Part shown: positions 25,310 through 33,540 of the stretch, piece after piece | How positions within the stretch are numbered: the stretch's first letter is position 1 | Layout: each line of letters opens with the position of its first letter | DNA from: Ruegeria arenilitoris | Lineage (GTDB): Bacteria; Pseudomonadota; Alphaproteobacteria; Rhodobacterales; Rhodobacteraceae | Reading direction: 5' to 3' | Length of the DNA: 64,000 nucleotides | NCBI RefSeq assembly: GCF_013032445.1 | Contig: NZ_WQCA01000016.1 | Coordinates: 1 to 64,000, forward strand | The notes under the pieces: model-generated | The model's input: the letters and a program-made list of their open reading frames with translations, nothing else | What the model was told of the DNA's origin: nothing | Database searches by the model: none | Position numbers and translations under genes: made by a program

Positions 25310-26326
25310 ATGAATCCGAACACACTGAACAAGTTTGGCCGGGTGGATCTGAACGTATCCGCTTTTGGTTTTGGCACGGCGCCGATTGGCAACATCTTTC
25401 GCGAGATTGACGAGGCAACGTCTGACGCGATGATTCAGCACGCCTGGGACAAAGGTGTTCGGTATTTCGACACCGCTCCGATGTACGGGCACGGCCTGTC
25501 GGAAATGCGGACGGGGCACAGCCTGCGCTGGAAGGACCGCGGAGATTTCATCCTGTCATCCAAGGTTGGTCGGGTACTGAAGCCCGGGCGTCGTCAGGAC
25601 ATCAATTTCGAACCTTGGACCAATGCTGCGCCCTTCACCATGCATTTCGACTATAGCTATGACGGGATTATGCGGTCGTTTGAAGACAGCCTGCAGCGAA
25701 TGGCGCTGGAGCACATGGATATCTGCTTTATCCACGACATCGACGTGTTTACGCGCGGCAGCGAGCAGCCCGAAGTGTTCAAGCAAGCCATGGATGAAGC
25801 CTGGAAAGCGCTGGAAAGTTTGCGCGATCAGGGCGTTGTGAAAGCCATTGGCGTTGGCGTGAACGAATGGGAAGTGTGCCACGCCGCGCTTGAACAGCGC
25901 GACTTTGACTGCTTCCTGCTGGCCGGGCGGTATACGCTGCTGGAGCAGGACGCTCTGGATAAGTTCCTGCCACTTTGTGAGGAACGCGGCGCCGCTGTGG
26001 TTGTCGGTGGAGGCTTCAACTCGGGCATTCTGGCGACAGGGGCGAAGGAAGGGGCAAAGTACAACTATGCTCCGGCGCCTGCCGATATCATGGACAAGGT
26101 CAGCAAGATCGAGGCCGTCTGTGCCGAATACAACGTACCGCTGCCAGCCGCCGCGCTGCAATTCGTGGTCGCGCATCCGGCGGTGCCGACCTTCATGGCG
26201 GGGACACGCACGGTCGAGCAGCTGGATCAGAACCTGAATTGGTTCAGCCATGACATCCCGGCTGAATTCTGGGCGGACTTGAAAACCAAGGGTCTGTTGC
26301 GCGAAGACGCTCCGGTTCCGGAATGA
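25310..26326 (+). CDS. Aldo/keto reductase (aldose/pyridoxal dehydrogenase-like)
   Basis: A 338-residue AKR of the subgroup containing D-threo-aldose (L-fucose) 1-dehydrogenase and pyridoxal 4-dehydrogenase. Tetrad residues: Asp/Tyr in YFDTAPMYGHGLSEMRTG, Lys in ILSSKVGRVLKPG, His in ICFIHDIDVF. The inserted DYSYDGIMRSFEDSLQRM is typical of the subgroup. It starts the rightward operon with MaoC and GlcG-like genes behind operator copy 5. It is unlike the 17559 AKR in length and subgroup, so the two should catalyse different steps. Its ATGA junction with the next gene shows coupling. Confidence 0.92.
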   Translation: MNPNTLNKFGRVDLNVSAFGFGTAPIGNIFREIDEATSDAMIQHAWDKGVRYFDTAPMYGHGLSEMRTGHSLRWKDRGDFILSSKVGRVLKPGRRQDINFEPWTNAAPFTMHFDYSYDGIMRSFEDSLQRMALEHMDICFIHDIDVFTRGSEQPEVFKQAMDEAWKALESLRDQGVVKAIGVGVNEWEVCHAALEQRDFDCFLLAGRYTLLEQDALDKFLPLCEERGAAVVVGGGFNSGILATGAKEGAKYNYAPAPADIMDKVSKIEAVCAEYNVPLPAAALQFVVAHPAVPTFMAGTRTVEQLDQNLNWFSHDIPAEFWADLKTKGLLREDAPVPE

Positions 26327-26778
26327 GTGCGACCCCTCTGGTTACCGGAACCTATGGGTATCATGACCTGCAGATCGGGGACGTAATGAAAACGGGGTCT
26401 GCTGACATTACGGCAGACCTGATCTCAGCCTTCGCAGACCTGACCGGGGATAATTACGCTCTGCATCTGGATGATGAGGCCGCCCGACAGCTTGGGTACA
26501 AAGCGCGCGTGGCGCATGGGCTTTTAATCCTGTCCGTGGTCGACGGGCTAAAGTTCCAGTCCAAGGCGCGTCCGCAAGGTTTGGCCTCGTTGGGGTGGAA
26601 TTGGCGGTTTGAGCAGCCTGTTTTTGCCGGGGACGTGATACGTGCAGAACTTACGGTAGTAGGTAAGCGTTTAACTGCTTCTGCCGCACGCGGCATTATT
26701 TCCTTTCAGTTCGATGTGTTTAACCAGAATGGGCTACGCGTCCAGCAGGGTACAAACGAACTGATTTTTGATCTTTGA
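26323..26778 (+). CDS. MaoC-like (R)-hydratase / dehydratase
   Basis: A 151-residue hot-dog protein. The hydratase-2 signature is clear: Asp...His in DLTGDNYALHLDDEAARQLG followed by KARVAHGLLILSVVDGL. The C-terminal beta segment TVVGKRLTASAARGIISFQF is normal for the family. It hydrates enoyl-CoA with R stereochemistry or dehydrates a beta-hydroxy acyl-CoA. It overlaps the AKR stop by 4 bases. Its presence alongside a crotonase in the same regulon suggests two separate hydration/dehydration steps or an epimerisation. Confidence 0.92.
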   Translation: MSATPLVTGTYGYHDLQIGDVMKTGSADITADLISAFADLTGDNYALHLDDEAARQLGYKARVAHGLLILSVVDGLKFQSKARPQGLASLGWNWRFEQPVFAGDVIRAELTVVGKRLTASAARGIISFQFDVFNQNGLRVQQGTNELIFDL

Positions 26779-26789
26779 GCGAGGTTACC

Positions 26790-27215
26790 ATGCAGGTATC
26801 GATAGCGAAACGCATGATCACGCAGGAAGCCGCGAATGCGGCGGTCCAGGCAGCGCTGTCTAATGCAAACAACAATGGATGGGCGGTTGCAGCGATAGTA
26901 GTGGACGCCAGTGGCCACATGGTCGCTGCCGGACGGTCAGACAGCGCCCCTGCAGCTGTGGCTGAGTTTGCTAGGGACAAAGCGCAGACAGCCGTGTTGG
27001 GCAAAACGACACGTGACTTCGCCAAGCGCATGTTGTCCAGCCCCGAGTTGCAACTTGGAATGATCAACAGAGGCACGCTTTGCGCCTGGGACGGAGGGGT
27101 TCCAATTCGCGAGAATGGCGTTCTGATTGGAGCGATTGGCGTGTCCGGGGCCGCTGGGCCGGATGACGTAAAATGCGCGACAGCCGGAATCTGTGCCATC
27201 GGGCTTTGCGACTGA
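26790..27215 (+). CDS. GlcG/HbpS-family protein
   Basis: A 141-residue single domain of the GlcG/HbpS (PduO C-terminal-like) family. It has SNANNNGWAVAAIVVDASGH near the start, TTRDFAKRMLSSPEL in the middle, and the characteristic GGVPIRENGVLIGAIGVSGA near residue 105. Members bind small cofactors such as heme or corrinoids, or have no known activity, and often accompany glycolate or polyol catabolism genes. A TTG at 26775 is in frame, but ATG 26790 is preceded by GAGG and starts MQVSIAKRMITQE. It is the last gene of the AKR-MaoC operon. Confidence 0.85.
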   Translation: MQVSIAKRMITQEAANAAVQAALSNANNNGWAVAAIVVDASGHMVAAGRSDSAPAAVAEFARDKAQTAVLGKTTRDFAKRMLSSPELQLGMINRGTLCAWDGGVPIRENGVLIGAIGVSGAAGPDDVKCATAGICAIGLCD

Positions 27216-27270
27216 GCCGGACATTGCCAACTTGTTTGCATGCGTCTGATGGCGGCCTAACATACGCCTG

Positions 27271-27545
27271 TCAGTCGGTCATTTCGAGAGCATAACCGAC
27301 CCAGAGGCTAGAAGCACCGGTTCTGGCGTGACTGTATGAGACAGTGGACAGTTGATAGCGGCGGGGTCGAAAGGCGGTGTTGATCTTGTCGTGAGCTTAC
27401 GCTTTCTTTGACGAACTAAAGCATCCCATGAGCTTTTCACACTTTCGAGTGGGTCTGTGTGATACTTCGATTCGATTGTTCAACCCTTTGTGTTCTCGGT
27501 GATCCGCACCCGGCGCAAGATCGAATGGGCTTGTATTTGTCGCAT
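27271..27545 (-). pseudogene. IS6-family-like transposase 3' fragment
   Basis: The minus strand reads LAPGADHREHKGLNNRIEVS, then HRPTRKCEKLMGCFSSSKKA, a TAA stop, then AHDKINTAFRPRRYQLSTVS and GYALEMTD to a final stop. This follows the C-terminal third of IS6-type transposases (HRQHKGLNNRxExSHxxTRRRE...AHDQINxxFRPRR). The in-frame stop and a small deletion before AHDKIN show decay. The N-terminal two thirds are absent. It lies between the catabolic regulon and the DJ-1 gene and marks the start of the mosaic accessory stretch. Confidence 0.75.
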
Positions 27546-27683
27546 CTCCAAAATGTTCGATACGCCGCTGAGTTGAGAGTTTCTTGCTATGCAGCTTTGA
27601 GCAAGCGGTTTTGGTCATCTCTTCTAGAGAACAACTTGTTTGGAAGGAGACAGAGGGCTGCCGAAGACAGCCCCCTGTGCAGG

Positions 27684-28361
27684 TTACCTCAGCGCGGTCA
27701 GCAATTGCTGGGCAGCACTTTCCGATGATGCTGGGTTCTGACCTGTGATCAACAGGCCATCGACAAGCACGTATGGCGCCCAATCGTCGCCCGAAGAATA
27801 CTCTCCACCGTTGTCTTTGAGCATCTCCTCAACCAGAAAGGGCACCACTTCTGTCAGCTCAACAGCCGCTTCTTCAGTGTTGCTAAAGCCAGTCACCTTC
27901 TTGCCAGCGACTAGGGGCTTTCCATTCGTTCCCTTTACGTTTTTCAGAACACCGGGCGCGTGGCATACCAGCGAAACAGGCTTTCCGGCCGCATGAAAGG
28001 CTTCGATCAATCCGGCAGAGTCAGAGCTTTCTGCCAGGTCCCACAATGGGCCATGCCCACCAGGATAGAATACGGCGTCGAAATCATCATGCGAAACGCC
28101 TTCCAGTTTGACCGTGTTTGCCAATTGCGTGGATGCCTCGGCGTCAGCTTCGAAGCGGCGGGTCGCGTCTGTTTGAAAACCTTCGTCTGCACTCTTGGGG
28201 TCCAGTGGAGGCTGGCCGCCAAGTGGTGACGTCAGAGTGATGTCGGCACCCGCATCTTTGAACACGTAATACGGAGCTGCCAATTCTTCGAGCCAAAAGC
28301 CGGTTTTTTGGCCGGTGTTGCCGAGTTCGTCGTGTGAAGTGAGTACCATCAGGATTTTCAT
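27684..28361 (-). CDS. DJ-1/PfpI family protein (glyoxalase III / Hsp31-like)
   Basis: A 225-residue type 1 glutamine-amidotransferase-like protein. The nucleophilic Cys133-His134 lies in VSLVCHAPGVLKNVKG, and FYPGGHGPLWDLAESSD precedes it. This pattern is typical of the bacterial DJ-1 subgroup acting on methylglyoxal or as redox chaperones. The frame extends to 28535, but ATG 28361 has AAAGGAA upstream and starts the conserved MKILMVLTSHDELG core. It diverges from a NemR-like TetR gene, with a NemR-box-like palindrome upstream, so electrophile detoxification is the most likely role. Confidence 0.92.
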   Translation of the reverse strand: MKILMVLTSHDELGNTGQKTGFWLEELAAPYYVFKDAGADITLTSPLGGQPPLDPKSADEGFQTDATRRFEADAEASTQLANTVKLEGVSHDDFDAVFYPGGHGPLWDLAESSDSAGLIEAFHAAGKPVSLVCHAPGVLKNVKGTNGKPLVAGKKVTGFSNTEEAAVELTEVVPFLVEEMLKDNGGEYSSGDDWAPYVLVDGLLITGQNPASSESAAQQLLTALR

Positions 28362-28485
28362 TACTGGTATTCCTTTATTGAGGCTGTGGTTGTTGAACTT
28401 GTCAGAAACCGCTCGCCACGCGTGGTGTTTCTTATGGGAATCAAAAGCGGGTTCGCACGGTATGGTCGGTTTAGATAGTGAAAAA

Positions 28486-28500
28486 TAGACCGGTCGTCTA
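28486..28500. promoter_or_regulatory. Candidate operator: TAGAC-N5-GTCTA
   Basis: A perfect 5-bp inverted repeat (TAGAC cggtc GTCTA) lies about 125 bases upstream of the DJ-1 start. It resembles the NemR box of enteric bacteria, and the neighbouring TetR is NemR-like. Assignment is by symmetry and context. Confidence 0.55.
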
Positions 28501-28608
28501 CTTATTTCTTCAAGTGCAAATAATTCAAACGGCAACTAAATTATTGGGTACTTTGTGGGAAAACTAAGTGAAACCCGATACTGAGTTGCTAAAGTATAGT
28601 GATTGTAA

Positions 28609-28623
28609 TAGACTGACCGACTT
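28609..28623. promoter_or_regulatory. Second, weaker TAGAC-N5-GACTT site
   Basis: TAGAC tgacc GACTT keeps the left arm and spacing of the site at 28486 with a degenerate right arm. It lies 45 bases upstream of the TetR start and is plausibly an autoregulatory half of the same system. Confidence 0.4.
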
Positions 28624-28668
28624 GCTATGAGATCAAGAAGGACAAAATCTTCCAGAAGGTTGCTTTGG

Positions 28669-29244
28669 ATGAGTGCGCGTCAAAAGATAGTTTCAGCAGG
28701 CCAGGCCTTGGTTGGTCAGAGAGGTTTTAGCGCAGTGGGGCTGTCAGAAATCCTGAAATCAGCGGGCGTACCGAAAGGATCATTTTATCATTTCTTCGAG
28801 TCTAAGGATGCATTCGGAGTGGCGCTCTTGGAAGAGTACTTTCAAAGTTACCACGCTGAAATGGATCAAATAATTGCAAAACCCGGGCTCACAGCCTCGG
28901 AAAAAGCCATGCTGTACTTTGCTAACTGGAGAGAAAATCAAGGACTTAACGACTGCCAGGGGCGTTGTTTGGCTGTCAAGCTTGGTGCGGAAGTTTCAGA
29001 CATTTCCAAGGCCATGCGGCATACGCTCAAAGAGGGAACGGACGGGATTGTTGCACGGTTAACCGATCTGATGGCCAAAGGAGAAGCCGACAACTCTATA
29101 AAGCCGTCGCAATCCCCCGAAGACTTAGCAGCCAATCTTTATTTTCTTTGGGTCGGAGCAAGTGTCATGGTCAAGATTTCGAGGTCCCACAATCCGTTTG
29201 ACACGGCGTTGTCGGCCAGCAGGGCAATGCTCGGCCTGGATTAG
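28669..29244 (+). CDS. TetR-family regulator, NemR-like
   Basis: About 191 residues. The HTH (RGFSAVGLSEILKSAGVPKG, SFYHFFESKDAFG) and the C-terminal segment with Cys96 and Cys100 in NDCQGRCLAVKLGAEVSD follow the NemR type, in which a cysteine reacts with electrophiles or hypochlorite to release DNA. An ATG at 28627 is also open. I prefer ATG 28669 because AGAAGG lies upstream and the family core starts there. Divergent from the DJ-1 gene, with palindromic sites in between. Base composition is more AT-rich than the catabolic cluster. Confidence 0.85.
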   Translation: MSARQKIVSAGQALVGQRGFSAVGLSEILKSAGVPKGSFYHFFESKDAFGVALLEEYFQSYHAEMDQIIAKPGLTASEKAMLYFANWRENQGLNDCQGRCLAVKLGAEVSDISKAMRHTLKEGTDGIVARLTDLMAKGEADNSIKPSQSPEDLAANLYFLWVGASVMVKISRSHNPFDTALSASRAMLGLD

Positions 29245-29383
29245 GTAGCACGCTGTACAAGCGCCTTTTGCCGCAGTTTCAAACCAGAATTCGTGATGGG
29301 TCCCGGTGAAAAACGAGATCGATTTATTCTGACATCGGGTCTTTCTTATGTAGAATAGTCACTCGAAACAGAGGGATCCAATC

Positions 29384-30154
29384 ATGGAGAAGCCAATTGC
29401 CCGCGACTGGTATGAGGTCATACCATTCTCAGACAATATCAGTCTGATCCGTGAGAAACACGTTGCGGACTGGTTGCGTTGCAATATGTGGCACGTTCGG
29501 GGGCGCGACCGGGATTTGATCATAGATACCGGCATGGGGTTGCGTCCGCTGGTCGAGGAAGTTGTCAGCCTGACGGAACGCCCTTTGACAGCCATCATGA
29601 CCCATTGCCATTTTGATCACGCGGGCGGGCTGCATCAGTTTGAACATCGCTGCGGGCATCCCCGTGAAGCGCAGGTCATTGCGGAACCGACTGCGGCCAA
29701 TACCGTCGCTGATACCGGATATGTGCGCGCCGAAACTTTCACCGCTCTGCCCTATGAAGGGTTTCGCCATGAGGACTATGTTGTCAAACCGGCGCCTTTG
29801 ACGCAGCTATTGGATGAGGGGGACATCATTGATTTGGGCAATCGGGTTTTCAAGGTTTTCCACATGCCCGGTCATTCACCTGGGTCAATTGCCCTGTTCG
29901 AGGAAGGGACCGGCATCTTATTCAGCGGTGATGTGGTCTATGACGGTGATCTGCTCGACACGCTTTACCATTCAGATCCCGAGCAATTCAAAGCCTCCCT
30001 GCGCCGGGTGCAGGAACTTCCCCTGAGAACCATTCACGGCGGCCACTACCCATCTTTCGGAAAACAACGCCTGTCAGAAATAATTGAAGGCTATTTCTCA
30101 GGTCACCAACGCATCAAAAACTCCGCAGATTGGGTGCGAGACAATTTGAGCTGA
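29384..30154 (+). CDS. Metallo-beta-lactamase-fold hydrolase
   Basis: A 256-residue MBL-fold protein. The zinc motif His-x-His-x-Asp-His is in MTHCHFDHAGGL (His74, His76, Asp78, His79). Further ligands are likely in MPGHSPGSIALF (His) and GILFSGDVVYDGD (bridging Asp), with a late His in IHGGHYPSF. The family includes glyoxalase II-like and lactonase-like hydrolases. Given the neighbouring DJ-1/NemR pair, a hydroxyacyl-thioester or electrophile-derived substrate is possible but unproven. AGAGGGATCC precedes the ATG. It stands alone on the plus strand. Confidence 0.9.
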   Translation: MEKPIARDWYEVIPFSDNISLIREKHVADWLRCNMWHVRGRDRDLIIDTGMGLRPLVEEVVSLTERPLTAIMTHCHFDHAGGLHQFEHRCGHPREAQVIAEPTAANTVADTGYVRAETFTALPYEGFRHEDYVVKPAPLTQLLDEGDIIDLGNRVFKVFHMPGHSPGSIALFEEGTGILFSGDVVYDGDLLDTLYHSDPEQFKASLRRVQELPLRTIHGGHYPSFGKQRLSEIIEGYFSGHQRIKNSADWVRDNLS

Positions 30155-30289
30155 AGCCATCGAGCTTAGAGCACATTCCAGAAAACTTGTATTATCCGAG
30201 CACGCGCTATCAGAACCGCGGTTGCAGCGGCAGTCGGGAGCAGAATTTGCAAAAGAACCCAACTGGATCGTGCTATTCGGCAAACAGGC

Positions 30290-30868
30290 TCAAAACACCG
30301 GAACCGGCTCTCGTCGAATACTCCAGCTGTGCTTCGCCCAGCTTGGTTGCCAGGTTTGAACAGCCTTATCCGTAATCCGCTCCTGACCTGTCTCAATAGC
30401 GTCTTTCGCAAGCGCCTTAACCATCTTGAATGCTCGTGACGTAACACCGCCTGTCACACCCAGAATGGCCCGAAGCGAATGCACACTGAGGCTGGATCCG
30501 CGTTCCAAATGCATCGCAGCAAATGGCTGAGGGCGCATGCCTAAAGTTCGAACACCGTGTGCGGCCACCATAAGGGCGCGCCAATCAATGCCGGAAAATC
30601 GCCTCTCGTCGAGTGCCGGTGGCGCATGCGGCAATAGGATGGCCGTTCGGGTAACGCCGATATCTGCCACGTGTGAGGTTGGCTACAGGCTTGCCATACG
30701 CTTGGCGATCATGGTCTTTCCTATCTCCGAACTTCCGTAAAACATGAGGCTTGGCATTCGGCGCCGTATTGGCATCCTCATGAGAGAAGTCAGCCGGTTA
30801 AGAACAATATTTGAACGGTCGAACGCGATCAAACGGCACTGCGGACCAAAGCAAGTCTTTCGTCGGCA
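30290..30868 (-). pseudogene. tniB-like transposition ATPase, degraded
   Basis: One minus-strand frame, interrupted by an in-frame TAG at 30683-30685, retains TniB landmarks. The N-terminal RMPSLMFYGSSEIGKTMIAK aligns with the RMPNLLIVGxxNNGKT P-loop of TniB. ILLPHAPPALDERRF matches the next conserved block. The C-terminal LRAILGVTGGVTSRAFKMVK and DAIETGQERITDKAVQ match the family end. The middle is shortened, so part of the AAA+ core is deleted. It follows a tniA remnant in the order normal for Tn402/Tn5053-type elements. Confidence 0.7.
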
Positions 30869-30929
30869 TCCATGAGTGTCATCTATTGGGCAGGTGGGAA
30901 GATCGGGATTATTGGTACCAATCGTGAAC

Positions 30930-31263
30930 AACTCGCGGGATGGCTCGCGTTTTGTATTGTCGTTTGGAAGTCGCGACCGGCGTTCACCTTCCAGCCGCGC
31001 CGCCAGAGTTTGCTGCTTTGCCGCGTGCGCAATGCGCCTTTGTTTTTCAAAAATCTGAAACAGCTTTCGATGTCGGGATCGTTCCGCCGTGACGCTAGCG
31101 ATATAAAGCCCGCCCGCCGCGACTCCCGGGGCGAAATCCGGAGCCGCGACAGGTTCTTGTAACGTGTAACAACGGTCCGTCCTTCGTTTTTGACGGCCCA
31201 AGTCTGGGACTTACCATGGGGGTCATACTTGATAAATACCTTGCCGACACCACGACCGATCAT
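30930..31263 (-). pseudogene. tniA-like transposase C-terminal remnant, frameshifted
   Basis: One frame reads LIGRGVGKVFIKYDPH-like sequence (here IGRGVGKVFIKYDP) and RTVVTRYKNLSRLRISPRES. After a shift near 31060 another frame reads KLFQIFEKQRRIAHAAKQQT and LAARLEGERR. Together they follow the last ~90 residues of TniA-type Mu transposases (YDPRDLSxIWV...LFxxIEEQRxI...KTxxARR). The catalytic DDE core is missing upstream of 31263. It directly precedes the tniB remnant, so this is a relic of one Tn402-like element. Confidence 0.65.
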
Positions 31264-31692
31264 TGGGGTGTCCTATCGCAATCAATTTGTCTAGGTTGAG
31301 ATTTCCGTTCTGCCTTGCCCAGTTCTGGGCCAGGTTAATGGCCTGATCGAGCTTGAGTGCCACATTCAACCGGGCGCGGCCGGTTCACCCATTTTTGCTG
31401 AGAATCAAGGACAATTGAAACTGGCAGGTGTGCTTGTTGCACGTGGGCAGGGCGTAAATGAAGGCATCGCAGTCGCGGCGCACGCGCATGTGTTTACGGC
31501 GTTCAGTCCATGAGTTCTTATGTAAGGCTTCTGATCCAACGGTAATATTCAAAGAACATAGCTTTCTTCCTTGGGAAAAGTCGCATTGCCAATGAAAAAG
31601 ATGGTTGAGTTTCAGTGAAACCTGTACCGCGAACAACGTATTTGTGACCAATGAAAAACGGTTGTCTCGGAGACAGTTGCCAACCGCAGGGT
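31264..31692. other. Stretch without recognisable gene
   Basis: The minus strand at about 31260-31385 has a coding-looking piece (RARLNVALKLDQAINLAQNW) that I cannot assign. It may belong to the transposon relic or to another inserted piece. The rest shows no start, motif or hairpin that I can support. Confidence 0.4.
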
Positions 31693-32283
31693 TCATTTTC
31701 CCCGCTTGTAGTGCGCCATGAACATTGCGACACAATCGTTCAATACGTCTTTGGAGGTCGCGTTCTCGCCGAGGAAGAACTCCGGCCAGAAAAAGAAGCC
31801 TTTGACGAGTACCAGGAGCTGATTGGTCGCGAAATCTGGATCGGCTTTACGAAGCTCGCCTGCGTCCATGGCCTCGCTGATCAGCCTCTTTATTGGATAG
31901 TCGTGCGTTTCGCTTTCATTGAAGAACTGCCGGGAACGGTCAAGGTCACGGATCAGTTCTGACATCACCATCCTGTTCAACCCGATAGCCGTCTTTTCTG
32001 TGATGACCTCAACGTAGCGCCACAAAGCGTCCTTCAGTTGCTCAACGAAGTCGCGATCCGGGTCATAGGGCACTGGTTCCATGCTCGAGTTCCGCTCAAT
32101 CATGATCTCAGAGATTGCTTCGAACAGGGCATCCTTGCTCTCGAAGTGATTGTAGAGCGTGCGACTCGATACGTTCGCTTTTTTGGCAATTGAGGTCGTC
32201 GTTGCTCCGAGAAAGCCCTGTTCACGGAACTCATCGATGGCCGCGTCGATGATGTCTTTTCGTTTTTTTTCTGTGCGTTTCAA
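31693..32283 (-). CDS. TetR-family regulator
   Basis: A 196-residue protein with a clear N-terminal HTH (DEFREQGFLGATTTSIAKKA, NVSSRTLYNHFESKDALFE) and a C-terminal helical ligand domain with the AefR-like stretch LVLVKGFFFWPEFFLGE. It is divergent from the hydrolase gene at 32404, with a 120-base region between them, so it probably controls that gene. The intergenic DNA is AT-rich. I do not see a convincing perfect palindrome there. The inducer is unknown. Confidence 0.9.
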   Translation of the reverse strand: MKRTEKKRKDIIDAAIDEFREQGFLGATTTSIAKKANVSSRTLYNHFESKDALFEAISEIMIERNSSMEPVPYDPDRDFVEQLKDALWRYVEVITEKTAIGLNRMVMSELIRDLDRSRQFFNESETHDYPIKRLISEAMDAGELRKADPDFATNQLLVLVKGFFFWPEFFLGENATSKDVLNDCVAMFMAHYKRGK

Positions 32284-32403
32284 GATTCCAACCTCGGAAG
32301 TAAAGAAAGCTATTTACAAACAGTACCCGGCCCCATAAGTAAACACCACAATGTACTTTGGCAAGGCGTGATGCCGACCAACCCGAGAAAGCGGAGCATG
32401 ACC

Positions 32404-33465
32404 ATGATCGAACTTTCACGACGCAACGTCCTCCAAACTGCCTCCGTCGCTTCCTTGCTGTCCCTCACGGGCTGGGGAGTAAATGCCAAACAAACCTCAC
32501 AACCCTCTAATGAAGGACTTTCAGATATGGCCCTCACTGCTGGCAAAAACAAAGTAACGTTCAAATCTTTTGGCGTGGATTTGGCGGGCGACCTTTACCT
32601 GCCCGAAGGCTTTGATGAGACCAAAAAATACAAGGCAATCGTGGGCGCCAGCCCGTTCCCTCAGGTGAAAGATCAAATTCCGGCGACTTACGGCCCGGAA
32701 ATGGCCGCTCGCGGTTTCATCTACCTGGGTTTCGACTATCTGGGCATGGGTGACTCCCCGGCGCTTCCCGGTGAGTTCAAACAGTCCCGCTACATGTTCC
32801 GCCTGATCGAAAACACATGGGACGCGGTATCCTATCTGGGCACGCTTCCTTTTGTCGAGGAGATCTACGGTCTGGGTGTCTGCCAGGGCGGTTCGATCAT
32901 CGCGTCAGCAGCCGTGACCGACCACCGCATGAAAAAAATTGCCATGGTTTCCGGTATGATGGCGGCGGATGCGTTCCAGTGGACTGACCGCGATATGGCG
33001 AACCAGATAATCGCCGGTGCCAACGCATCGATGCAGAAGCAATGCGAAACCGGTGAACCGGACTATGTCGCCCCGTTCGGCCTGAACGACGAGATGTCCC
33101 GCGAAGAGTTCACTGCAGCGGCCGCCTATCCGGCGATGGCTGGCGAGACCTATGACTACTACGGTCGTGATGGTGTCAAAGGTCCGGTTGCGGTTGCGAA
33201 CTTTACCAACATGCATATCGGCGATCAGGCCATGCAGTCGCTGTTCTCTATCTGCGAAGCCTATGCCGACAAGATCGCGCAGCCGTCACTGACCATCTAT
33301 GGTACCACAGCTTCAACCGCGATCTGCTCGACCGCATTCGTCGAGAAGCTGACCAATGATCACAAAGAGTTGGCTTTTGACGAGTTCAGCCACGTGGACT
33401 TCTACTACAAGCCCGAGGCCGTCAAAGCGTCGACCGACGCTGTGGCCGAGTTCTTCAATTCCTAA
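32404..33465 (+). CDS. Exported alpha/beta hydrolase with Cys nucleophile (dienelactone-hydrolase-like)
   Basis: About 353 residues. The N-terminus IELSRRNVLQTASVASLLSL looks like a twin-arginine signal. The alpha/beta core shows GFDYLGMGDSPALPGE. The nucleophile elbow is GVCQGG (Cys near 160) where most family members have Ser, and the late His is in DEFSHVDFYYKPEAV. A Cys nucleophile recalls dienelactone hydrolase. Upstream ATGs exist at 32368, 32371 and 32398; I prefer ATG 32404 because GCGGAGC lies at proper spacing. Divergent from the TetR gene at 31693. The substrate is unknown. Confidence 0.85.
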   Translation: MIELSRRNVLQTASVASLLSLTGWGVNAKQTSQPSNEGLSDMALTAGKNKVTFKSFGVDLAGDLYLPEGFDETKKYKAIVGASPFPQVKDQIPATYGPEMAARGFIYLGFDYLGMGDSPALPGEFKQSRYMFRLIENTWDAVSYLGTLPFVEEIYGLGVCQGGSIIASAAVTDHRMKKIAMVSGMMAADAFQWTDRDMANQIIAGANASMQKQCETGEPDYVAPFGLNDEMSREEFTAAAAYPAMAGETYDYYGRDGVKGPVAVANFTNMHIGDQAMQSLFSICEAYADKIAQPSLTIYGTTASTAICSTAFVEKLTNDHKELAFDEFSHVDFYYKPEAVKASTDAVAEFFNS

Positions 33466-33540
33466 ACATATCGGGTAGAGGCCATGTTGTGGCCTCTACC
33501 TTCCCATCTTCCCTAAATCGGTCCCTCCTGAGGACTGAGA

